Below are positions 32,753-39,798 of a stretch of 39,798 nt of DNA, piece after piece. The stretch is from Gnetum montanum. Its lineage: Eukaryota; Streptophyta; Gnetopsida; Gnetales; Gnetaceae. A program made the position numbers and the translations under genes. The stretch covers positions 332,665-372,462 of the forward strand of contig MNCI01003750.1 in the NCBI GenBank assembly GCA_015680685.1. The letters are read 5' to 3'. The notes below the pieces were generated by a model, which had not been told where the DNA came from, did not search any database, and was given only the letters and a program-made list of their open reading frames with translations. Position 1 is the first letter of the stretch; each line of letters opens with the position of its first letter.

Positions 32753-33830
32753 CAATGCAAATAAGTGCTTGGTTCTTGCATGTAAAGCATAGATGGGCTA
32801 AATCATCCACTAGCTAGTTAATAGTCATTATGACTTCATTGAGGTGACTCATGGATGGATGGTACATCGATAGCTTACCAATATCCTTGGAGGCTTGTTA
32901 TTATTATTGATGCTCCCTAAGTTGCCTTAGGCATTTAGCTACCATTTCCATTTATGGTGTTATCTTAGGTACTGTTGATGGTGGTGGAGGTGACACCTCC
33001 TCCTAGAGCTTGGCAGGAGTCTTGTCCTTTATCGTTTTCTATCATGATGTAATAGGGACCTTGTAGAGCACATCATTGAATTAGTATGCTATTTCTTCCG
33101 TTCTATAGAGTTATCTGATGATGTATGGAAAGGATAGTATCTTTCAACCCTTCTCATTCTCTTTGAATCTTTTTTTGATCTCTAAGAAGATGAGCTGAGG
33201 AAGGTTGACAAGAAATTTTATAATTAGAGCTACACATGTCTTTGCAAAAAATGTTGTAATTTTTCCTAGCCTCACTATTGGATTGAGGTGATAGGATATA
33301 ATTTTGAAGTAAGCATGTTTTGCCTTGATGAGAGCATTGTACTTCTTATAGTCCACTCCATAGTAATGCTGAGTCCATTTCTTCTTAAACTACATGTCTA
33401 CCTACATTGAGACCTTAGCCAACTTTGTTCTAGTGTTGGGTAATCCATGATCTTTAGCAATGGCCTCCACAGAGTAGGAGATTGTTATATTCTTTATTTT
33501 AATGGTTGCATCTCCTTGGAAATTGTTCTAAAATAGGTAAGTCTCCCTAAGGTACCATTTCCTACTAGCAGAATGATGTACCATAGCGAAGACCCTTATA
33601 GCTATGTTTAGATCTCTTCTAGTGCCAACTCTAGAAAGTGTCCAAAATTCAGTTCCTAGAGAACCATGCTTTAAACTTCCTTACTTCATACCTTTTCTAA
33701 GTAGGCCTATATTAGAGTAACTTTTAGATTTGGCTTGGGTTTTTGAACCTCATTGTGCTTGGATTGCCCTATCTCTACAGTGGAAATATAGCATATAGAT
33801 TCTACCATAGGTTCTTCTCATAGGAGCCCA
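32753..33830 (-). pseudogene. Coiled-coil gene relic, N-terminal part (5' half, split by the Tat element)
   Basis: From about 33830 downwards the minus strand reads EFWTLSRVGTRRDLNIAIRV, FAMVHHSASRKWYLRETYLF, NITISYSVEAIAKDHGLPNT, then YKKYNALIKAKHAYFKIISY, ITTFFAKTCVALIIKFLVNL, a Pro-rich linker and MEMVAKCLRQLREH. Stops are frequent, but the order is coherent. The ISYSVEAIAKDHGLP stretch parallels VSFHLTTEFLSDLFGLP of the antisense gene inside the Tat element, so both may be one family. The frame continues past the insertion into 14518-12965. I do not name a function. Confidence 0.5.
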
Positions 33831-34331
33831 ATAACATGAGACACATGAGCAACTTACTCTTGTTGTTATGATTATTGTTGTTGTTATATCCTACCTCCTC
33901 TTGGTTACTTCTTGGGTTGCAATGACATGTTTGCTTGTAGTTCCCATTTTGGTACCATATACCATAACATAAATAATCATAGATAAGTTATTTTGATTTT
34001 ATCTCTTAAGTTTACATACCTTTAAATTGATTTTTAGGGTTAATAGTCATGGAAGATTTAAGATGCTAAGATTCTCAAGTAGTTGTAGATGCTAAAGAAT
34101 TTTAAGGATAGATCCTAAAGCTAGCTAATTTGTTAGTATCATTCTTTACTTAGTAGCATTTTCATATTTGACCTATAGGGTATTACCAAAATTTGTTAAT
34201 AAACTTTGGTGTTGATGCCCACATGACATAGAGCATACCTCCAAAAGCTCATAGGTTAAAGAATAGGTGAAATTGAGCATGGAAGAAGTTATGGCTTCAA
34301 GAATGTTTTAGGGTTTGAAAACTGTAAAAAT
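33831..34331. other. Unassigned sequence 5' of the coiled-coil relic
   Basis: AT-rich, no motif recognised. It could be the leader of the older minus-strand element. Confidence 0.3.
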
Positions 34332-37300
34332 TGTAACACCCCACCCTAGCTAGGGTAGGGTGATGCCTAGGATCAAGTAATCTTAGAATGGAAGCATGAT
34401 AACTAAAAACCAATAAGGTGTAGAATATATGATATTAAGGAAGGTAAAATGGTACAGAAATTTCCTACCACACAAAAAACTAAACATACATTTCAATTTA
34501 TAAAAATACATGTTTCTACATAAATCAAACTATGCACTACTATGCTAAAAGAGAAAAACACATAAACATCATCATCATATATATAAGAGTACAAAGAGTT
34601 TCATACAACGATATCTGGTCCACACTACTATGCATGAAAATATATATTAACCAAGCACTAAATATTTTTCCCTCCTCTACTCTCCCTCTCCATGCTTGTC
34701 TAGGCTCCTACACCTTTCACGTGTAATTAAATAAAGTTAGTACATAACTAAGTGAAAAGCCTTTACACGTCCCCTACTAGATGGTCGATAAGTGTTGCAC
34801 TAGAGGAGAGGAGTGGGATATAAGATAGCCTGCAATAACTGTTAGTCTTTTACATGCTCAAAACAACACACACCATATCACCCATAATGCTAACATACTA
34901 TCATACAATCATAGATATAGCCATGGTCCAACGTCATCTATCCTACCCATGTCATCATACCCAAACAGTCCATGATCCATACAATCATAATCCAATTAGA
35001 ACACATACTATCAATGATATGACTCACAAACTGATACTATCATATACATAGCCCATGTTATTACTAGCATGTCTATGCTCAATGTAGCATGTGAAATGTT
35101 GCCATGAGTACTCATAACAGCCATTACCTATAGGTATTTTATTAGTCTTTTATTTATCCAACTGGTGCTAGGATCCATCAATCTGTGACCCGTAACCACT
35201 AGCCTTCTAGAGGATTGGTGATAGGGATGAATACACCTCTGCATGTACCAGTCGTAGGGACGAACACACCTACTCTCTTCTATTCTCAGGATGAGGCCTA
35301 AGATAGGAGCCTCACCAATGCATCATAGTTGAGGTCAATTCATACTACCTCCAGGGTGCCTCATCACCAATTGGTCCACACCCTTATGCTAGCACCATCC
35401 ACCAACGATCGTCCCAAGCATTGTTGTAAAAACATGTACATATTTTGGCTAGCTTAAGCCAACACATGTCATAAGCACAACATACCCAAACAAACATAAC
35501 CACACATATCCACCCCTAACAGTTATAGTCATTTCATGAAAACAATACCAAAATTCAACAAAACAACATGAATACCTCAATATGACAAAACAATACCATA
35601 TTTCTTAAACAACATGTACTTCCATGCAAATGACCACTATAATAACCTTCAAAATGATATATGCACAAAGAGAAAACTAATCCCACGATTAGAATGTACT
35701 TGCCAAAATGATCCCAATGACACTAATTTTACCTAAATTAAGCTCTTGGAAGCAAAGTTATGCACATTCAAAGTTTGATTAATAAAATAATATTTAAATA
35801 ATATTTAATTACAACTAGGAAGGATTGGAACTCCCAAAAATGCTCATGCCCCAATAGGCCCCACAAATATCATATACCAATCATACGAGTCTCATCAACA
35901 TCACATATCATATTCTACAAGTCCACATCATACCATACATTGCATATATATTAATACACAATTCATAACCAAAATTGGATAATTTCGAGAAATAGACAAA
36001 ATAACATGTCCAAGTTCAATCTTTAAGCTATCTACCCCACATGCCCACATTGCATGATCATATACACTAATCGAGCACAAAAATACAGGGAAAAGGTAAA
36101 TACAACCCACCAATTAAAATTGTTGGGAAAAAAGGCCAAAATAAATAGAAAACCCTCAAAAATTCGGCAGGACTCCATTTCACTCCCAATAAGTTCTGCA
36201 CCCATGTAGACATGTCTGCAGCAATTTCAAATCCAGGTTTAGAGTAAGCAAAAATAATTCACAAAGCTCAGAATTTAGAAAAATGTGAAATAGAAAAAGA
36301 GAGAAGAAAGAAAAACAAAAGAATAGGCTCCTATGCATTTCTATTAACATGATAGAAAAAAAAAAAAACAGAAACCCAAAACCCAATTTATGTGGCAAAC
36401 GGTGGTGAGGTAGTGGAAAAAAACAAACATAAAACCTATGTTTTCACTTTATTCTTTATATATATATATATATATAAAACCAACAATGTGCTTTTCTCAC
36501 TTGATGTGAGTTCACTTTTTTTCTTTTTTCTTTTTTTCATTATTTATTATTTTTTAATGAACAATTTTCATAAGCTATTCTTTTTTGTTTCCTCCACAAC
36601 TAATGCTGTAAACTTTAATCATGTGTAACAAACACACTGGGACTCCAAATCAAAATCTGTTTGAACCTATGAGATCCTTATCATATGAATTACACTTTCA
36701 CATGCCAAATCACACTCGAACATCATGCAACATAGTGCTATAGTACAAATGCCTAAATATCGAAATTGCACATAAAGCATAAAGACATACCGAATAGGTG
36801 CTCTTGTACTGTAATCCAACACCCCTACTAGCAACATCACCCATCTAACAAATTACATAGGGCTATTATACATAATCACGTTAGCTAAGCATTTAAAGGC
36901 ATCATAATTATAACATAAAGATGAAGCCTTGTAACATATAAAATACATTAACTCATCCTTGACAACCCGCTGGGACTCCATACATAATGTATAAATCATA
37001 AGCATATGACCATACCTACTGTCTCTAGATGAGATGTAACAAAAACTCCCTTGGCATTTCAAGTAAAATGTAAGATTTTTTGCTAAGGAATGCTTATGTT
37101 TATAGTATTTCTATGTTGCATCGACAAGGATGTGTTGATGTATTGCACCATGTTAATGAGGATGCATTGATGCAGCTATCAACAAAATTTTTTTAATTGA
37201 GAAACTAAGGGATTTTTGAAGAATTTTGAAGCAAAATAAGAGTTGTATGGAAGCTACAAAGAAGTGATAATAATGAAAAAAACAAATTATGGGGCTTTTG

Positions 37301-38639
37301 ACTAAGATTTAAAGTAAAAGAAGCTTCATTGAGGCTTAGGAATACCCATTTTTAGGATAAAATTTGGTTGAATAAAATGCAAAGTAGGATGATAAAGAAT
37401 ACCAAGATTGCAGTTAAATGAATTAAGACATGCGATGGAGGCTAAATTGGATGTCCAAAAGCTATGCAAGTGGGTCCTCCCCAAAGCAAGTCCATGCTTG
37501 AAAATGTCCTTGCATAACCATATCACAAGGAGTTTGTGGGCACCTTGGAAATTTAATGTCAAGCCAGGTTATGCACCATACTCATAGAGCTATTGTCCTC
37601 AAAATGATGCACTTCACAAAACTAGAAATTATCAGAGCAGCTATGGTACATAGTAGTTAGATGAAAAGTGGAATTTAGAAGGGGTTTGTAGAGAAATATG
37701 AACTTGAGAGTCTAGATCATTTTGACAAAAGTTTCTTATGAATTAAGTCATTAAGGTTATTTGTATACTTAGTTGTCCAAGTTTCAAACCAAGTTGATAT
37801 TATTAGCAATGGCCTCAAATTAATGTGTCACTTCTATCCTACAACTGTGAGAATATAGCAATCATAGGAGATGTCCATCAATCAAAATGAATGGAACAAT
37901 GAAGTAGTTGAAAGAGATTTAGGCCTTAGTTAGAGGTTTACCTTTAGTCATGGGTAACATGTCTTTTCAGCCCCATCAGTAGTGCTTGTATCTCAAGAGA
38001 TCTTCAAAGTGGTGTGTTTTTATTCCTATTTTTTGGAAGGGAACCATAGTTTAGAAAGAACATAATTTCTTTTTGATTACAAGAGAAGTAATGATACATT
38101 CCCTATGGGGTCATGATATCCATGGAAGGAGTCAAGAAGAAAACTCAACAAATCCTAGTAAGATTACATTCTTTTCCATTCTCACTTAACCATTTCCTCA
38201 TTCATTGAGTAATAAGATCACAAGTTATTTCTAGTTTTAGTGTGAAAGAATTAGAATGTCTCCATAATACAAATATCATATTGAGGAAGATGGAATGAGT
38301 GGATGCTATGAGGTCATTCCATTGAACCATCATATAACTGACAATATTACTAAAGAGAACATAGGCTTGAAAACAAAGTTGGCCTATTCATAAACATAAC
38401 AATCTTGGTGGCTAGATTTAAGAATAACAATAATTCCAGTATTAATAGAAAAAAATTAAATATTACAAAAACATGCATGATATGAAGAATAAAAAGTAAA
38501 CTAATGAAAATTAATGATAATTAAAGGGAAAAATATATAAGAAAGTCATAATGTTAAGAAAATAGAAAATGTATGAAAGAAGGTGTAAAACAAAAAAAAA
38601 GTAAAAGCTTATATCCCCTTCAAGGTGTTAAGTTAGATG
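34332..38639. other. Unassigned AT-rich region with a possible LTR terminus at its left edge
   Basis: TGTAACACCCCACCCTAGC at 34332 is the kind of sequence that starts, or read on the minus strand ends (...GGGGTGTTACA), plant LTRs. The minus strand around 36400-36100 has a pyrimidine-rich stretch and GGAGTCCTGCCGAATTTTTG, reminiscent of an LTR U5, so a minus-strand LTR ending at 34332 is plausible. No partner LTR, primer site or sure TSD is seen. A (TA)10 run lies at 36457-36476. No coding region is recognised. Confidence 0.3.
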
Positions 38640-38659
38640 GCTGTCTACCCCATGATTAT

Positions 38660-39417
38660 GTTGAGAGGAGAAGACCCTAAAAATAGATCATGCTTGTCCT
38701 TGAGTTGAGATGTGTGATTGATCTTGATTGTTCGGAAGTCTTTAAAGGATTTTACTTGTTGAAAGTTAAACAACTTGTGCTTTTGAGGGCTTGTTAGATG
38801 GTAGATTGTCATAGCCTTTGAAGGAAAAGTTGAATGTATAATATATGGTTCTTTCCATAGTGTTTAGAACTTAGTTTTTTGAGGTACATATGTGGGATTA
38901 TAATAGAGAGTCCTATTTACTAGTTAAAACTTAACTCTTCTTATCCAGGTGTCATGTCATTATTTATGATATATCTTGTGTACTTCATTCATCATTAGAG
39001 CTATCTTTCAAGTTTCATCTAGCACGTTGAGCACTGTTAATCATTCTTTTTGTGCTAAGTTAGTGTTTAAGTCAAGATTATACATAGTTGTAAGTGTATG
39101 GAGTTTACCTTAAATTGGAAGTTCAGATAACTTTCCATATACTATATCATAGGAAGAGTAGCCTATAGTAAGTTTTTAGTTTGAGTAATAGGCTCATAGG
39201 GCATCATTGAGTTTGTTGCTCTAGTCTTTTTAATACCTACTAATGGCTTTGGATAAAAACCTTGTAATATTTCTGTTTGTGATTAGCTTGACTATTGACT
39301 TGGGGTTGATATGGTGTTATGAGTTTATGTTCCATCCCTAAGTGTTACATTAACCTTCAAAATGTAGAGCTAGTGAAATGAGTTCCATTATCATAAATTA
39401 GTATCCTAGTGATGAGA
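38660..39417 (-). pseudogene. Ty3/gypsy integrase relic
   Basis: From 39417 downwards the minus strand reads LITRILIYDNGTHFTSSTF (second catalytic Asp region of the integrase core), HKLITPYQPQVNSQANHKQK (the family has Q(A)NGQAE here, so the catalytic Glu is lost), then in shifted frame SSYDIVYGKLSELPI, DETWKIALMMNEVHKIYH and YNPTYVPQKTKF with LWKEPYII, the C-terminal segment. Stops and shifts are many. It may belong to the same minus-strand element as a possible LTR ending at 34332. It is interrupted on its 5' side near 39410 by GC-rich DNA. Confidence 0.6.
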
Positions 39418-39434
39418 CCTGAATTGCTCATAGT

Positions 39435-39636
39435 GCTAATAGTCGTGATATCACAGCCCTGTTGTATCAGTCGTTGGGATATCACCACCCTGTTGTATCA
39501 TATCAGTTGCCGTGATATCACCCCCCTGTCGTATCAGAGTCGCGATGTATCATGGGCCGCGATATCGCGTCCCACGCGATATCGCATCCCCCGCGATATC
39601 ACGTCCTTCCCTGCGATATCACGTACGCGATATCGC
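39435..39636 (+). promoter_or_regulatory. Array of eight GATATC-centred palindromes upstream of a TATA box
   Basis: GATATC at 39437, 39478, 39514, 39561, 39578, 39595, 39615 and 39629. The flanks make longer palindromes: GTGATATCAC (39435, 39512), CGCGATATCGCG (39558), GCGATATCGC (39576, 39627). The three left units also share a CCCTGT(T/C)GTATCA segment. The last copy ends 18 bp before TATAAATA. Confidence 0.8.
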
Positions 39637-39652
39637 AGTCAGCCGTCATTTC

Positions 39653-39660
39653 TATAAATA
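39653..39660 (+). promoter_or_regulatory. TATA box
   Basis: TATAAATA in TTTCTATAAATAAGAGGCGG, directly downstream of the palindrome array. Confidence 0.65.
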
Positions 39661-39798
39661 AGAGGCGGCTCTCCCTTATTCCACATCCCAATTTTAGTGT
39701 AGCGAAGCTCTGGCAGTTTGATCCCTCCAGAGTTAGAATTTTCCCGTGTCTTCCCGCAGTGTGGTGAATGTGATTGTACGGTGTCTTTATTCGAGTGT

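Larger units (their letters stand above)
39410..39798 (+). mobile_element. Probable LTR (U3 and start of R), cut by the window end
   Basis: A GC-richer block with sharply different composition begins inside the integrase relic. TGATGAGACC at 39410 is a possible LTR start. It has repeated GATATC palindromes, a TATA box at 39653-39660 and a transcribed-looking downstream part (GGCTCTCCCTTATTCCACAT). The end is outside the window, so LTR status is inference; a host promoter is the alternative. Confidence 0.4.

Noticed and set aside
34332-36084. Solo LTR ending at 36079 with an AAAAT duplication
   Set aside because: A CA followed by AAAAT is likely by chance in such AT-rich DNA, and the orientation signals point the other way.
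37085-37170. Possible partner of the 12384-12709 LTR (GATGCAT and CATCAAC words)
   Set aside because: Only short shared words, no alignable stretch and no LTR ends.
39409-39767. Open frames with repeated SRDIT or RYRIP words
   Set aside because: They are translations of the GATATC palindrome array and the promoter region.

Overview
The window looks like intergenic DNA from a large-genome land plant, possibly a gymnosperm. It is AT-rich and gene-poor, and consists of nested, decayed retrotransposons with plant-type LINE and Ty3/gypsy (Tat-clade) domains plus the relic of a plant subtilisin-like protease. No intact host gene, tRNA, rRNA or CRISPR array is visible. Single ambiguous bases occur at 249 and 20761. 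The species assignment is inference only.

Layout. 1-1720: two minus-strand blocks of a subtilase pseudogene separated by about 760 bp. 1.9-3.5 kb: several local tandem duplications. 5103-10615: a near full-length L1-type LINE on the minus strand with a 14-bp target-site duplication (TSD), ORF1 with a zinc knuckle, ORF2 with endonuclease and RT, and an unusual C/T-rich 3' tail. 10.7-11.8 kb: relic of a second, different non-LTR reverse transcriptase, minus strand. 12.38-12.72 kb: a probable minus-strand LTR with its polypurine tract. 12.97-14.52 kb, continuing at 32.75-33.83 kb: a decayed minus-strand gene (globular part with a GLP motif, then coiled coil) cut in two by the next element.

14519-32747 is the dominant object: an 18.2-kb Ty3/gypsy Tat/Ogre-type element on the plus strand with 1.7-kb LTRs and an exact 5-bp TSD (GGGAT). 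Order: LTR, primer site, a leader array of GTCACGCTG-like words, an unrecognised ORF, gag, protease, a probable 6.17-kb intron (20225-26396), RT, RNase H, second RNase H, a deleted integrase, a 38-bp repeat array, polypurine tract, LTR. The intron holds an antisense multi-exon gene (20999-24426) with at least five short GT-AG introns. Its first half carries the same kind of GLP motif as the gene broken by the insertion. An antisense gene can keep its introns through sense-strand retrotransposition, so this is a coherent way for a retroelement to carry a spliced gene.

34-38.6 kb is mostly unassigned AT-rich DNA with a possible LTR terminus at 34332. 38.66-39.42 kb is a minus-strand Ty3 integrase relic. 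The right edge holds a GC-rich promoter-like block with eight GATATC palindromes upstream of a TATA box, probably the U3 of an LTR cut off by the window.

Most visible stops in the elements are explainable as C-to-T changes, fitting long-methylated silent DNA. The two LTRs of the Tat element differ at about 10% of positions in the part compared by eye, so that insertion is old.
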